Below, one piece after another: positions 16,814 through 25,934 of a stretch of DNA of 50,725 nucleotides (positions within the stretch are counted from its first letter, which is position 1; the number at the start of each line of letters is the position of its first letter). The stretch spans positions 1 to 50,725 of the forward strand of contig NZ_CANLXP010000024.1 in assembly GCF_947495145.1 (NCBI RefSeq), read 5' to 3'. The position numbers were made by a program, and so were the translations under genes. The notes beneath the pieces were generated by a model. That model had not been told where the DNA came from. It saw nothing but the letters and a program-made list of their open reading frames with translations, and did no database searches. Source of the DNA: an uncultured Arthrobacter sp. (GTDB lineage: Bacteria > Actinomycetota > Actinomycetes > Actinomycetales > Micrococcaceae).

Positions 16814-17665
16814 TTACGCCAGCACGTCTTTGGTGCTGAATCGGCCATACGCAAGGGCACCGAACACCACTACGTACCCGGCCTGAAGCAGGGCGTTCGC
16901 GGCGAACGAGTCCCACACGATTGGGTCCCGCAGGAGGTCCGCGAAACCCAGCCAGTACTGCGTGAGCAGCCACGGGTGGATCCACTCCAGCTGCGGTAGC
17001 TGCCCCACCACCTGACTGACCACCGAGGCCACCACGGTCGCAGCCATCGCGCCCACCGGAACGTCGGTGAGAGTGGACATGAAAAGCCCGACGGCGCACA
17101 GTCCCAGCAGCGACAGTGTCACGTAAAGGCACACCAGGGCAATGCGCAGCAGCGCTTCCGGCACACCGATGCTGGTGCCGGACAGCAGGGTCACCGGCCC
17201 GACCGGAAACAGCAGCGCTCCCATGAGCGTGCCCACGATCGCCACGGTGAATGTGGCCGCCAGGCAGAAGACGACGGCGCCCACATACTTCACTGCCAAC
17301 AGTCGCCCGCGCGCCACGGGAGACATGAGCAGGTACCGCAGCGTGCCGGTGCTCGCCTCGCCCGCGACGGTATCACCGGCGACCACCCCGACGGTGAGCG
17401 GCAGGAACAGCGGAATCGCAACGATGGTCGCGACGACGGCGACGAACAGACCGTTCTGACTCACCTGATCGAGGAAGGCGGGCCCCCGCCCCGGCGACGG
17501 TCCCGAGGACAACCTGACGGCCACGGCGATCAGCACCGGTATCGCGGCAAGAGCGGCTAGCAGCGCCCACGTGCGGCGGCGGCGGAAGAGAACGGACAGT
17601 TCGGACGCCAGAAAGCGGCCGCCGGCACTCTTGCGGGGGGCAGCAGCGGTTGTGCTACTGGACAA
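16814..17665 (-). CDS. ABC-2 type transporter permease
   Basis: 283 residues from a TTG at 17665, preceded by GAGAGGGG at 7 nt. It overlaps the ATPase gene by 11 bp. About six membrane segments follow an N-terminal basic stretch (LFRRRRTWALL), with a large extracytoplasmic loop after the first helix and the segment AGEASTGTLRYLLMSPVARGRLLAVKY, which is typical of ABC-2 exporter permeases. It partners the ATPase encoded just upstream. The substrate is unknown; the family exports drugs, lipids or polymers. Confidence 0.85.
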   Translation of the reverse strand: MSSSTTAAAPRKSAGGRFLASELSVLFRRRRTWALLAALAAIPVLIAVAVRLSSGPSPGRGPAFLDQVSQNGLFVAVVATIVAIPLFLPLTVGVVAGDTVAGEASTGTLRYLLMSPVARGRLLAVKYVGAVVFCLAATFTVAIVGTLMGALLFPVGPVTLLSGTSIGVPEALLRIALVCLYVTLSLLGLCAVGLFMSTLTDVPVGAMAATVVASVVSQVVGQLPQLEWIHPWLLTQYWLGFADLLRDPIVWDSFAANALLQAGYVVVFGALAYGRFSTKDVLA

Positions 17666-18611
17666 CGTCGAACCCCTCTCCGGTGAGCGCAACAAACAGA
17701 TCCTCAAGGCCAGCCTGATCCACGCTGAAACCGTTCACCCGCACGTCCGCCTCTACCAGCGCACGCACCACCTGGTCCGGTGCCAGCCCCGCCGGAAGCA
17801 GTGCGGTGACGCTGTGCGCGCCGGGGGTGGCGCCGTCGTCGTCCGGGGTTGTTCCCAACCGGCGGAGCACATCGTGCGTCTGCGGCACATCAGGGGTGGT
17901 CACGCGAATGCGAGGTTCGCCGGAGCGGCGCAACTCATCCAGGCTGCCCTGAGCCACGAGCGAGCCGGCGCTGAGCACCGCGGCGTGGGAGCAAATCTGC
18001 TCGACCTCCGTGAGCAGGTGGCTCGAGACGAACACGGTGGTTCCCTCCTCGGTGAGGGAGCGCACGAGGTGCCGGACTTCGCGGGTTCCCTGCGGGTCGA
18101 GGCCGTTGGTGGGCTCGTCGAGGACGATGAGGTCGCGGTGGGTGAGGAGCGCGTTGGCGATGCCGAGGCGCTGTTTCATGCCGAGCGAGTAGCGGCCCAC
18201 CTTCTTGCCGGCGGCCTGCGAGAGCCCCACCCGCTCAAGCGCCGTCTCGACGCGCTGCCGGCGGGTGGAGGGGGAGACGTAGCGGTCAGCGGCGTCGAGG
18301 CGAAGGAGGTTCGCCGTCCCGGACAGGAAGGGATAGAAACCCGGACCCTCCACGAGCGCGCCGACCCGGGGAAGCACCTCCTGCAGCGCACGCGGGATGG
18401 ATTCGCCGAGCACCCGGACGTCCCCGGACGTGGCGGACGCGAGGCCGAGCAGAATCCGGATAGTGGTGGTCTTGCCGGAACCGTTGGGGCCGAGGAATCC
18501 GAACACGGATCCCCGTGGCACGGCGAGGTCGATGCCGTTGACCACGTCCCGGCCGCCCAACCGTTTGGTTAGGCCTGCTGTCTCGATGACGAGGTCGGCG
18601 GCCCCGCTCAC
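17655..18611 (-). CDS. ABC transporter ATP-binding protein (drug/lipid export type)
   Basis: 318 residues. Walker A GPNGSGKT at 41-48, signature YSLGMKQR at about 141-148, Walker B LIVLDE at 161-166 followed by PTNGLDP, and H-loop SSHLL. The C-terminal 100 residues form the extension usual for DrrA/CcmA-like exporters. It energises the permease downstream. Its start codon overlaps the stop of the LolA/RseB-like gene by 4 bp, so all three genes are translationally coupled and probably act together. Confidence 0.93.
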   Translation of the reverse strand: MSGAADLVIETAGLTKRLGGRDVVNGIDLAVPRGSVFGFLGPNGSGKTTTIRILLGLASATSGDVRVLGESIPRALQEVLPRVGALVEGPGFYPFLSGTANLLRLDAADRYVSPSTRRQRVETALERVGLSQAAGKKVGRYSLGMKQRLGIANALLTHRDLIVLDEPTNGLDPQGTREVRHLVRSLTEEGTTVFVSSHLLTEVEQICSHAAVLSAGSLVAQGSLDELRRSGEPRIRVTTPDVPQTHDVLRRLGTTPDDDGATPGAHSVTALLPAGLAPDQVVRALVEADVRVNGFSVDQAGLEDLFVALTGEGFDVVQ

Positions 18612-19723
18612 TGCCCGGAAGCTACTGCCTGCAGGCGTTCAACGGTCACTGAGCCGGCGAGGATGCGGCCGTCATCAGTGATGAGGACGTTCACCAGCGC
18701 TGTGGAGAGGAGCTGACCCCCGTTGACCTGTGTGCTGAGCTGCATCAGTTCCGGCGGAATCTCCTGTTGCCCGGCAGGAACAATGACGACGGCGTCCCAA
18801 CCCTCGCCGACCACGGTCGGCTTCTCTGCCGCTGCAGCTTCCTTATCAGCGTGCTCGCGCTGGTGTTCGGCTTTATGTTCGCCGGGATCCACCTCGGTGA
18901 CCGTCGCGCCCTCAGGCGGGGTGAAGGCGAACAGGTCTGCTGACGGTTCCTCGTAGCTGATGTCGGTGAAAGTGGAATTGAACGCCGGATCGCTGCTGCC
19001 GGCGGCTGCCACCGTGACGCCGAGCGGAAGGCCGGTTTCACCGTCAACCGCGATGCTGACCGAACCCACGAGGGTCTCGGTGGAGCGTGGAGTTAGGACG
19101 AGATCGTAGACGGCACGCCCGGCGACCATGCGGTCCGAGCCGACGGTCACTTCGGTGGACGGGTCGATCTTCTCGAGGAAGTGGGCGGCGACGTCATTCG
19201 GGGCGGAGGTGGCGCCGTCGGGCTTTTCATGGTCCTCAAGTGTCGCGTGGAAAGCCTCATTCTCGTCCGAGTTGTAGTACCAGAGGTCATCGCCGTTGCG
19301 GACGACGTTGCGTTCCTCAAGCGGATCGAGCACCTGCAGGCGGGCCTGATCAGGACCGTTGACGAAGACCTGGGCGCTGTGGGAACCGGTGATGAGTTCC
19401 ATGGCGGCGCTGGCCGGGGAGGGTTCGCCGCCGTCGTCGTTATTTGTTCCTGTTGTGCCGCCGCCAGGGCTCATCCCGCCGCCGGCCGCGCCGAGAGCGG
19501 AGAGGTCCGGAAGGCCGAGGTTTGAGCTTTGCTCCACGGTGCCGGAGAACGCGTCAACGTCTTTCTCCTGAACCAGCGCGAGAACTTCGGCGGCGGTCTT
19601 GTCAGGAAGGTCAACGGCCGCATTGGCGCTGAAGGGGGCCACCAGCGCTGCGGCGCCGACCGCCCCGGCGGCAACTGCTGCCGGTGTCCACTGACGCCAT
19701 GATTTTCGCCCTGTACGAGTCAT
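18608..19723 (-). CDS. Secreted LolA/RseB-like (DUF2092-type) protein
   Basis: 371 residues. The N-terminus is a signal peptide or signal anchor (basic residues, hydrophobic segment about 15-30, ANAA cleavage-like site near 33-36). The body resembles the LolA/RseB half-barrel that binds lipidated ligands: ARLQVLDPLEERNVVRNGDDLWYYNSDENEAFHATL, VAGRAVYDLVLTPRS and VDGETGLPLGVTV. A Gly/Thr/Asn-rich loop (about residues 82-100) and a His/Glu/Lys-rich stretch (about 284-300) are low-complexity insertions. It is the first gene of the operon with the ABC exporter. GAGGAA lies upstream of the ATG. It may carry a lipid or lipoprotein to or from the exporter at the membrane surface, which is inference. 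Confidence 0.75.
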   Translation of the reverse strand: MTRTGRKSWRQWTPAAVAAGAVGAAALVAPFSANAAVDLPDKTAAEVLALVQEKDVDAFSGTVEQSSNLGLPDLSALGAAGGGMSPGGGTTGTNNDDGGEPSPASAAMELITGSHSAQVFVNGPDQARLQVLDPLEERNVVRNGDDLWYYNSDENEAFHATLEDHEKPDGATSAPNDVAAHFLEKIDPSTEVTVGSDRMVAGRAVYDLVLTPRSTETLVGSVSIAVDGETGLPLGVTVAAAGSSDPAFNSTFTDISYEEPSADLFAFTPPEGATVTEVDPGEHKAEHQREHADKEAAAAEKPTVVGEGWDAVVIVPAGQQEIPPELMQLSTQVNGGQLLSTALVNVLITDDGRILAGSVTVERLQAVASGQ

Positions 19724-19826
19724 TGCAAACTTCCTCGTTTTGGTGGTGGTTCTGGGATGGGGTCCTGCGCGTCACGCTACACCCGCAACCTGAGAATTCC
19801 GTCGGAATTTCCCCGCTTCCCCATCG

Positions 19827-19891
19827 GGAAATTTTGCGCAGCTGCGGTGGGCCCGGGCGTCGTGAAGCCGCCACAAATGCGCAAAATTTCC
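19827..19891. promoter_or_regulatory. Inverted repeat, 14-bp perfect arms, in divergent promoter region
   Basis: GGAAATTTTGCGCA at 19827-19840 is repeated in inverse orientation as TGCGCAAAATTTCC at 19878-19891, with 37 bp between. A smaller inverted pair (AATTTCCC / GGGAAATT) overlaps the left arm. The right arm ends 21 bp before the thioesterase ATG and covers the place expected for a -35 element if TAGCGT (19901-19906) is the -10. It is a likely operator pair for one or both divergent genes; a hairpin is an alternative. Confidence 0.5.
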
Positions 19892-19912
19892 AGGTTCGGC
19901 TAGCGTGAAACC

Positions 19913-20908
19913 ATGGAAAACGAGACGCAAGGACGCGTCGAAACGGCCGCCCGACCCAACCCGCATTCGGTGACGCTCCGGTTTCTTGCGGCGCCAACCG
20001 ACCTCGGGCACAGTGGCTCCGTTGACGCCGGGACGGTGCTCGAATGGGTGGACAAGGCGGCTTACGCGGCCGCGGTTGGTTGGGCCAAGAGTTACTGCGT
20101 GACGGCGTACGTAGGCAACATCCACTTCGCCGATCCGGTCAACGTCGGCGACATGGTCGAGGTCGAAGCGACCATCGTTTACACCGGAAGGTCCTCTCTT
20201 CACATCCGCACTGTGGTGTCTTCGGGGGACGTCAAGGGTGGCGAGGCGACGATGCGCAGCCAGTGCCTCGTGATCTTCGTTGCCGTCGGCCCGGACGGCA
20301 AGCCTGTGCCGGTTGCGCAGTTCGAACCGGCGACGCCTGAGGAGCTCGACCTCCGGGACCAGGCGGTTGCCCGGATTGAGGTCCGGGATGAGATCGTCGC
20401 CGCAATGGGCGGGCAGGAATACACCGACGCCGGAACCGCCGAGCGCGTCACCCTCCGTTTCCTCGCTGCACCGACGGATGTGAACTGGGGCGGCAAGGTC
20501 CACGGCGGAACGGTCATGGACTGGATCGACGAAGCCGCCTACATCTGCGCCACCCGCTACTGCGGCCAGGACACCGTGGCTGTCTTCTCAGGTGGCGTGC
20601 GCTTCTACCGGCCGCTGTTGATCGGCGATCTAGTCGAGGTGGAGGCACGCCTGGTCTACACGGGGAACAAGGGCATGCACATTGCGGTGCACGTGCGCTC
20701 GGGGAAGCCCACTGGACGCGACATGCCCCTAACCACCTACTGCCTCACGGTGATGGTGGCTCGGGATGAGACGGGTACCGCGGTGCCGGTACCGCAGTGG
20801 GTTCCGGTCTCCGACGAGGACAAGCAACTCGCGGCGCACGCTCGGGAACTTCTTGAGATCCGGTGCCGGGCGCCGGGGAGCAAGCTTCCCAACCACCTGT
20901 CCGGGTAG
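19913..20908 (+). CDS. Double-hotdog acyl-CoA thioesterase
   Basis: 331 residues built from two hotdog domains of about 150 residues each. Both repeats contain VTLRFLAAPTD, a G-T-V/W-D/E helix segment (GTVLEWVDKAAYAA; GGTVMDWIDEAAYIC) and a GDxVEVEA strand. This duplication is typical of acyl-CoA hydrolases of the BFIT/CTE group. It would release free fatty acid and CoA in the cytoplasm. No Shine-Dalgarno site is visible. TAGCGT lies exactly 6 nt before the ATG, consistent with a leaderless mRNA. Chain-length specificity is not predictable. Confidence 0.88.
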   Translation: MENETQGRVETAARPNPHSVTLRFLAAPTDLGHSGSVDAGTVLEWVDKAAYAAAVGWAKSYCVTAYVGNIHFADPVNVGDMVEVEATIVYTGRSSLHIRTVVSSGDVKGGEATMRSQCLVIFVAVGPDGKPVPVAQFEPATPEELDLRDQAVARIEVRDEIVAAMGGQEYTDAGTAERVTLRFLAAPTDVNWGGKVHGGTVMDWIDEAAYICATRYCGQDTVAVFSGGVRFYRPLLIGDLVEVEARLVYTGNKGMHIAVHVRSGKPTGRDMPLTTYCLTVMVARDETGTAVPVPQWVPVSDEDKQLAAHARELLEIRCRAPGSKLPNHLSG

Positions 20909-20922
20909 CGAGTTGCCTAAGG

Positions 20923-21735
20923 TCAGTAGCTTTTGGGGGAGGCGCCGTCGTCGTCGCCCGGTGCCGGGATGAATTGCGCCGCAAGGGCCTCCGATCCGCG
21001 GGCCAGCAGCGCGACGTCGGCGCCCACCAGGATGAAACTGGCCCCACTCTTCAAATAGTGGCGGGCAGTGTCGGGATTGAAGGCATTCACCCCGGCCGGT
21101 TTTCCAGCCTTCTTCGCTGCTTCAAGGCAGTGTTCGACGGCGGCACGCACCTCTGGGTGCTCCTGCTGACCGAGCAGGCCCATGGAGGCGGCGAGGTCGG
21201 AGGGGCCGACGAAGATTGCGTCCACCCCGTCGACCTGAAGAATGTCCTTCACGGAATCGACGGCGGCCGTTGACTCAATCTGCACTGTCACGCTCACTGT
21301 TTCACCGGCGTGTGCGAGGTAGTCCGGGACCCGGTTCCAGCGGGCAGCGCGGGCAAGTGCTGAGCCGACTCCGCGCACCCCCTCGGGCGGGTAGCGCGTG
21401 GCCGCTACGGCTGCTTCGGCTTCGGCTACGGAGTGAACCATCGGAATAAGTAGGTTCTGTACGCCGAGGTCCAGGTACTGCTTGATCAGCACTGTGTCGT
21501 TCACCGGCGGCCGCACCATGGTGGACACCGGATACCCATGAATCGTTTGGAGCTGGGCGAGGATGGATTCGAGCCCGTTGGGGCTGTGCTCGGCGTCGAT
21601 GAGGAGCCAATCCAAACCGGCCCCCGCACAGAGCTCGGCGACCAGCGGACTCCCGGAGCACACCCACATACCTGCCAGCGGACGGTCCGATGCGGCCAGC
21701 TTGTCGCGGAAGGTGGCGTCTAGTGGAAGTGGCAT
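20923..21735 (-). CDS. hpaI: HpcH/HpaI family aldolase, 4-hydroxy-2-oxoheptanedioate aldolase
   Basis: 270 residues from ATG 21735, the start that gives the family N-terminus; it overlaps the hydratase gene by 16 bp. Class II pyruvate aldolase motifs are present: GMWVCSGSPLVAEL, WLLIDAEHSPNG with the catalytic acid/His, MVRPP with the conserved Arg, LLIPMVHSVAEAEAAV, and IFVGPSDLAASMG. It cleaves 4-hydroxy-2-oxoheptane-1,7-dioate to pyruvate and succinic semialdehyde, the last step of the homoprotocatechuate pathway, and is encoded last in the operon. It is convergent with the thioesterase gene. Confidence 0.9.
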   Translation of the reverse strand: MPLPLDATFRDKLAASDRPLAGMWVCSGSPLVAELCAGAGLDWLLIDAEHSPNGLESILAQLQTIHGYPVSTMVRPPVNDTVLIKQYLDLGVQNLLIPMVHSVAEAEAAVAATRYPPEGVRGVGSALARAARWNRVPDYLAHAGETVSVTVQIESTAAVDSVKDILQVDGVDAIFVGPSDLAASMGLLGQQEHPEVRAAVEHCLEAAKKAGKPAGVNAFNPDTARHYLKSGASFILVGADVALLARGSEALAAQFIPAPGDDDGASPKSY

Positions 21736-22505
21736 GTCACGGCTCCGAGCGGTCCATAGTCGGCGTGGATGGTGTCGCCCTTGTGAACCCACAGAGGCCG
21801 GGTGAAGGAACCGGCGAGGATGATGTCGCCGGCCCTCAACGCGTCGCCGTGGGCCGCGATCTTATTGGCCAGCCAGTGCACGCCGGCCGCGGGGTGGTCG
21901 AGCACGCCGGCCGCGACGCCGGTCTCCTCCACGGTCTGGTTCTTGTAAAGGATGGCGGAGACCCAGCGGAGGTCGACGGCGTCTGGTTTCACCGGACGGC
22001 CGCCCACCACCATGGCGCCCATTGCGGCGTTGTCCGAGATGGTGTCCACGATGGTCCTGCTCTCCATCTCGATCCGCGAATCCAGGATCTCAAGGGCCGG
22101 GACCACGTAGTCAGTGGCGTTCAGAACGTCGAAGATGGTGCAGCCGGGACCCTTCAGCCCATTTTTCAGGACGAACGCAAGCTCGACCTCGACGCGCGGG
22201 TGGGTGTACTTGTCCCACTCGACCGAACAGCCGGTCTCCAGCACCATGTCATCGAAGATGGCTCCGTAATCGGGTTCGGTGATCCCGGTGGCTGCCTGCA
22301 TCGCCTTGGAGGTGAGGCCGATCTTGCGCCCCACCAGAGTCCGCCCGGCTTCCTCGTTGCGGCGCCGCCACAGCTGCTGGACAGCGTAGGAGTCCTCCAC
22401 CGTCATATCCGGATAGCGGGCAGTCAACCGCGGAACCGGCGTCCGGCTGCGCCCGGCTTCCACCAGTTCGTCGGCAATGGCCTCGATCGTCGCATCGTCA
22501 AGCAT
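21720..22505 (-). CDS. hpaH: 2-oxo-hept-4-ene-1,7-dioate hydratase
   Basis: 261 residues. It has the FAH-like hydratase fold of the 2-keto-4-pentenoate hydratase family: [35 protein letters not shown] with the metal-binding Glu residues, and [24 protein letters not shown]. In the homoprotocatechuate pathway the enzyme adds water to 2-oxohept-4-ene-1,7-dioate with Mg2+, giving the substrate of HpaI. Its start follows the dioxygenase stop by 2 bp, and its end overlaps hpaI, so the three are tightly coupled. Confidence 0.92.
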   Translation of the reverse strand: MLDDATIEAIADELVEAGRSRTPVPRLTARYPDMTVEDSYAVQQLWRRRNEEAGRTLVGRKIGLTSKAMQAATGITEPDYGAIFDDMVLETGCSVEWDKYTHPRVEVELAFVLKNGLKGPGCTIFDVLNATDYVVPALEILDSRIEMESRTIVDTISDNAAMGAMVVGGRPVKPDAVDLRWVSAILYKNQTVEETGVAAGVLDHPAAGVHWLANKIAAHGDALRAGDIILAGSFTRPLWVHKGDTIHADYGPLGAVTCHFH

Positions 22506-22507
22506 GG

Positions 22508-23614
22508 CTACAGCTGCGCTCCCAGCTTGAAGCCCTGCTGCTGGCCCTCAGCTGCTGAGCCCACGCCGCCGCCGTCGTCCTGCTTTCGGGTGTAGGAGAA
22601 CCCGTCGGCACCTACGGTAACGGCCATCTCGCTCTTCTCCTCACGCTCGATGACGGGTTGCGGATTGCCGTCGAGGTCCAGGACGAGGGAGGCCTCGGTG
22701 TACCAGGACGGCACGACCGGGTTGCCCCACCAGTCGCGGCGCTGGTTGTCGTGGACGTCCCAGGTGATGGTCGGGTTGTCCGGATCTCCCGTGTAATAGT
22801 CCTGGGTGTAGATCTCGATGCGGTGGCCGTCGGGATCCAGGATGTAGAGGTAAAGCGCGTTGGAGACACCGTGGCGTCCCGGGCCGCGCTCAATCCGGTC
22901 GCTGATGCGCAGTGCGCCCATCTTGTCGCAGATCTGGATGATGTTGTGCTTCTCATGGGTGGCGAAGGCAACGTGGTGCATGCGGGGGCCGTTGCCGCCG
23001 GTCAGGGCGGTGTCATGCACGGTTTGCTTGCGGTGCATCCACGCCGCATACGTGACGCCGTCGGAGTCCTTGATGTCTTCGGAAACCCGGAAGCCGAGGT
23101 CTTCGAGGTACTTGCGCCCGCGGGGCACGTCAGGGGTGACCTGGTTGAAGTGGTCCAGCCGCACCAGCTCGCCGGCAGAGTAGAGGTCGTAACGCTGGGT
23201 CAGGCGCTCCACGTGCTCCACGTCGTAGAAGAACTCATACGGGAAGCCCAGCGGATCCTCAACGCGGACTGAGTCACCGATGCCCTTCGTGAAGCCTTCC
23301 TTCCGGCGCTCGGTCCGGCAGCCCAGCTCCTTGTAGTACGCCTCGGCGGCGTCCACCTCCGCAGGGGACTTCACACGGTAGGCGAAAGCGGCGACGGCGG
23401 CGACCGGTCCCTTGCGCAGCACCAGGTTGTGGTGAATGAACTCCTCCAGCGGGCGAAGGTAAATGTTGTTCTCGTCTTCCTCGGTGACGTGCAGTCCGAG
23501 AACATCGACGTAGAACTCCCGCGACCGGGCAAGATCAGTGACAACAATCTCCATATAGGCGCAGCGCACGATGTCCGGGGCAGGGACGGTGGGGGTCGGA
23601 ACAAAATTGGTCAT
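22508..23614 (-). CDS. hpaD: 3,4-dihydroxyphenylacetate 2,3-dioxygenase (extradiol)
   Basis: 368 residues, matching the Arthrobacter MndD and Brevibacterium HPCD enzymes in length. Vicinal-oxygen-chelate fold with four modules. The metal ligands fall exactly at the literature positions: H155 (RLDH), H214 (RMHH) and E267 (GHRIE). The acid-base residue H200 and second-sphere N157, W192 and Y257 are also present. It opens homoprotocatechuate between C2 and C3 to 5-carboxymethyl-2-hydroxymuconate semialdehyde. Whether the metal is Mn or Fe cannot be told, as both orthologues share these ligands. The Gly/Asp-rich C-terminal tail (QDDGGGVGSAAEG) may vary between species. Confidence 0.96.
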   Translation of the reverse strand: MTNFVPTPTVPAPDIVRCAYMEIVVTDLARSREFYVDVLGLHVTEEDENNIYLRPLEEFIHHNLVLRKGPVAAVAAFAYRVKSPAEVDAAEAYYKELGCRTERRKEGFTKGIGDSVRVEDPLGFPYEFFYDVEHVERLTQRYDLYSAGELVRLDHFNQVTPDVPRGRKYLEDLGFRVSEDIKDSDGVTYAAWMHRKQTVHDTALTGGNGPRMHHVAFATHEKHNIIQICDKMGALRISDRIERGPGRHGVSNALYLYILDPDGHRIEIYTQDYYTGDPDNPTITWDVHDNQRRDWWGNPVVPSWYTEASLVLDLDGNPQPVIEREEKSEMAVTVGADGFSYTRKQDDGGGVGSAAEGQQQGFKLGAQL

Positions 23615-23650
23615 GGCGTTCTCTCTTCTTTGAGCAGGAAAGGAAAGTGC

Positions 23651-25201
23651 TTAGCCCTCGTTGGCGGCGGAGTCTTCGATGCTGCCGAACTTCGGCGTGT
23701 GGACCTTGCCCAGCGTGATGTGTACTGCCTGCTGATCGGTGTAGAAGTCGATCGAGCGGTAACCGCCCTCATGGCCCAGGCCGGAGGCCTTCACTCCGCC
23801 GAACGGCGTGCGGAGGTCCCGGACGTTGTGGCTGTTGAGCCAGACCATGCCGGCCTCCACGTTCTGGGAGAAGTTGTGCGCGCGGGTCAGGTTCTGCGTC
23901 CAGATGTAGGCGGCGAGCCCGTAACGGGTGTTGTTCGCTAGAGCCAGCGCTTCGTCGTCGTTGTCGAAGGGAGTGATTGCGACCACTGGACCGAAGATTT
24001 CTTCCTGGAAGATCCGTGCGTCGGGCGCGACGTCGGCGAAGACCGTCGGCGCTATGTAGTTGCCTTCGGGCAGGTGCTCGGGACGCCCGCCGCCGGCGAG
24101 GAGCCGACCCTCGGACTTGCCGATCTCCACATAGGAAGCGACCTTCTCGTAGTGTTTGGGATGCACCAGCGCGCCGACCTGCGTTTTGGGATCGTGCGGA
24201 TCGCCGACGACGATGGTCTTTGCGCGGGCGGCGTACTTCTCGCAGAATTCGTCGTAAATCGCCCGCTCCACGAGGATGCGGGATCCTGCCGTGCAGCGCT
24301 CGCCGTTGAGGGAGAAGACGCCGAACAGTGCGGAGTCGAGGGCGGCGTCGAGGTCGGCGTCGGCAAAAACGACGCAGGGGGACTTGCCGCCGAGCTCCAT
24401 CGAAAGACCCTTGAGGTTCTCCGCGGCGTTGCGGAAGATTATCTGCCCGGTGGTGGTCTCTCCGGTGAAGGAAATCAGCGGGACCTCAGGGTGCTTGACC
24501 AGCGCGTCACCTGCTTCTTCGCCAAGGCCGTTGACGAGGTTGAAGACGCCGTCGGGGAGGCCGGCGTCCTTGAAGATCTGGGCCCACAGGGAAGCCGAGA
24601 GCGGGGTGAACTCCGCCGGCTTGAGAACAACGGTGTTGCCGGTGGCCAGTGCCGGGGCGAGTTTCCAGGATTCGAGCATGAACGGGGTGTTCCACGGCGT
24701 GATCAGGCCGGCAACACCGATGGGCTTCCGGTTGATGTAGTTGATCTGGGATCCGGGGACCTTCATCGCGTCGTCGAACTGGGCAACGATGAGGTCTGCA
24801 AAGAAGCGGAAGTTCTCCGCTGCCCGCAGGGCCTGGCCCTTCGCCTGGGTGATGGGGAGGCCGGTGTCGAACGTCTCGAGTTCGGCGAGCCGTGATTCCT
24901 GCGCCTCGACCGCATCAGCAATCCTGTTCAGGACGCGGGCGCGTTCGCGGGGCTTCATTTTGGGCCACGGGCCATGGATAAAGGCGTCGCGGGCCGCAGC
25001 CACCGCAAGATCAATGTCTTCTTTCTGTCCGGCTGCCGCGGTGGCGTAGTTGTTGTTGGACACCGGGTCCAGCACGTCGAAGGTCTTGCCGCTGACGGAA
25101 TCGACGAACTTTCCGTTGATGTAGTGCTGGATGTGGGTGGGCAGGTCCTTCGGCACGTAGTGCGCGGTTGCTGCGTTTGCTTCAGGGACAGTGGACGTCA
25201 T
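23651..25201 (-). CDS. hpaE: 5-carboxymethyl-2-hydroxymuconate semialdehyde dehydrogenase
   Basis: 516 residues of the aldehyde dehydrogenase superfamily. Key residues: N171 (PWN), the NAD site VVLKPAEFTP, FTGETTTG, general base E269 in MELGGKSP and nucleophile C303 in NGERCTAGSR. It oxidises the ring-cleavage semialdehyde to 5-carboxymethyl-2-hydroxymuconate with NAD+. Assignment to HpaE rather than another ALDH rests on its place directly upstream of hpaD in the operon and its resemblance to CHMS dehydrogenases. Confidence 0.92.
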   Translation of the reverse strand: MTSTVPEANAATAHYVPKDLPTHIQHYINGKFVDSVSGKTFDVLDPVSNNNYATAAAGQKEDIDLAVAAARDAFIHGPWPKMKPRERARVLNRIADAVEAQESRLAELETFDTGLPITQAKGQALRAAENFRFFADLIVAQFDDAMKVPGSQINYINRKPIGVAGLITPWNTPFMLESWKLAPALATGNTVVLKPAEFTPLSASLWAQIFKDAGLPDGVFNLVNGLGEEAGDALVKHPEVPLISFTGETTTGQIIFRNAAENLKGLSMELGGKSPCVVFADADLDAALDSALFGVFSLNGERCTAGSRILVERAIYDEFCEKYAARAKTIVVGDPHDPKTQVGALVHPKHYEKVASYVEIGKSEGRLLAGGGRPEHLPEGNYIAPTVFADVAPDARIFQEEIFGPVVAITPFDNDDEALALANNTRYGLAAYIWTQNLTRAHNFSQNVEAGMVWLNSHNVRDLRTPFGGVKASGLGHEGGYRSIDFYTDQQAVHITLGKVHTPKFGSIEDSAANEG

Positions 25202-25226
25202 CGTTTCTCTTCCTGACTACTGGGGC

Positions 25227-25934
25227 TTATTCGGTAAGTGCGGACGCTTGCGCGAGGTAGGCGTCGAGGGTGGCGGAGCGGTGTCGGCGAGCGGCCTGTT
25301 CGATGGCCTCCGCGCCGGCGTTGTTCTCGATGAGCTGGAGCAAACCTTCGTGTTCACGCACAGATTCCCGTGCGCGCCCGGGCACAAACCGGAAGGTGGA
25401 CGACCGGAGCGATGCCAGCCGGTTCCAGCCGCGGTGAACCAGATCGAGGATGTGCGGATTGGGGCACTGCTCGAACAGGACGCTGTGGAAGTCCTGGTTG
25501 AGCGTGGTGAAGCGGACCGGGTCGAAGTGGTCCAGGCACTCACGCATCTCCTCGTTCACAGCACGTGCCCGGGCTATGGCTGCGGAATCAATGAACGGTG
25601 CGGACAGGGCTGTGGCAGCGCCCTCCACAATGCTCAGGGTCTGCATCGTATAGAGGTACTCGGTCGGATCGATCCCGGAGACGGTGGCGCCGATGTTGCG
25701 TTCGAACTTCACCAGCCCTTCGGCTTCGAGGCGGCGGATCGCCTCCCGTACCGGCACCACGCTGAAGCCGAGATCTTCGGCGATCTTCGCCAGTACCAGC
25801 CGGTAGCCGGGAGAGAAGACGCCCTCGACGATGCGCGCCTTGATGGAGGTATAGGCCTGCTCGGACTTGCTGCCGGGCTTCGTGTCACCGGCAGTCTGCA
25901 CGACGACGGAAGGTCCAAAGGCGATATCAACCAC
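25227..25934 (-). CDS. GntR family regulator (FCD domain), probable regulator of the homoprotocatechuate operon
   Basis: 235 residues from GTG 25934, which has AGGAG 7 nt upstream and overlaps the preceding gene by 8 bp. The winged-helix HTH spans about residues 25-95 (SEQAYTSIKARIVEGVFSPG, then VVPVREAIRRLEAEGLVKFE). The C-terminal all-helical FCD ligand domain follows, with metal-site-type residues in LNQDFHSVLFE and REHEGLLQLIE. It lies inside the catabolic operon between hpaG-like and hpaE, so it is probably autoregulated. The best candidate operator is the palindrome ATCGTATACGAT at 27473-27484. The likely inducer is a pathway intermediate. Confidence 0.88.
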   Translation of the reverse strand: MVDIAFGPSVVVQTAGDTKPGSKSEQAYTSIKARIVEGVFSPGYRLVLAKIAEDLGFSVVPVREAIRRLEAEGLVKFERNIGATVSGIDPTEYLYTMQTLSIVEGAATALSAPFIDSAAIARARAVNEEMRECLDHFDPVRFTTLNQDFHSVLFEQCPNPHILDLVHRGWNRLASLRSSTFRFVPGRARESVREHEGLLQLIENNAGAEAIEQAARRHRSATLDAYLAQASALTE

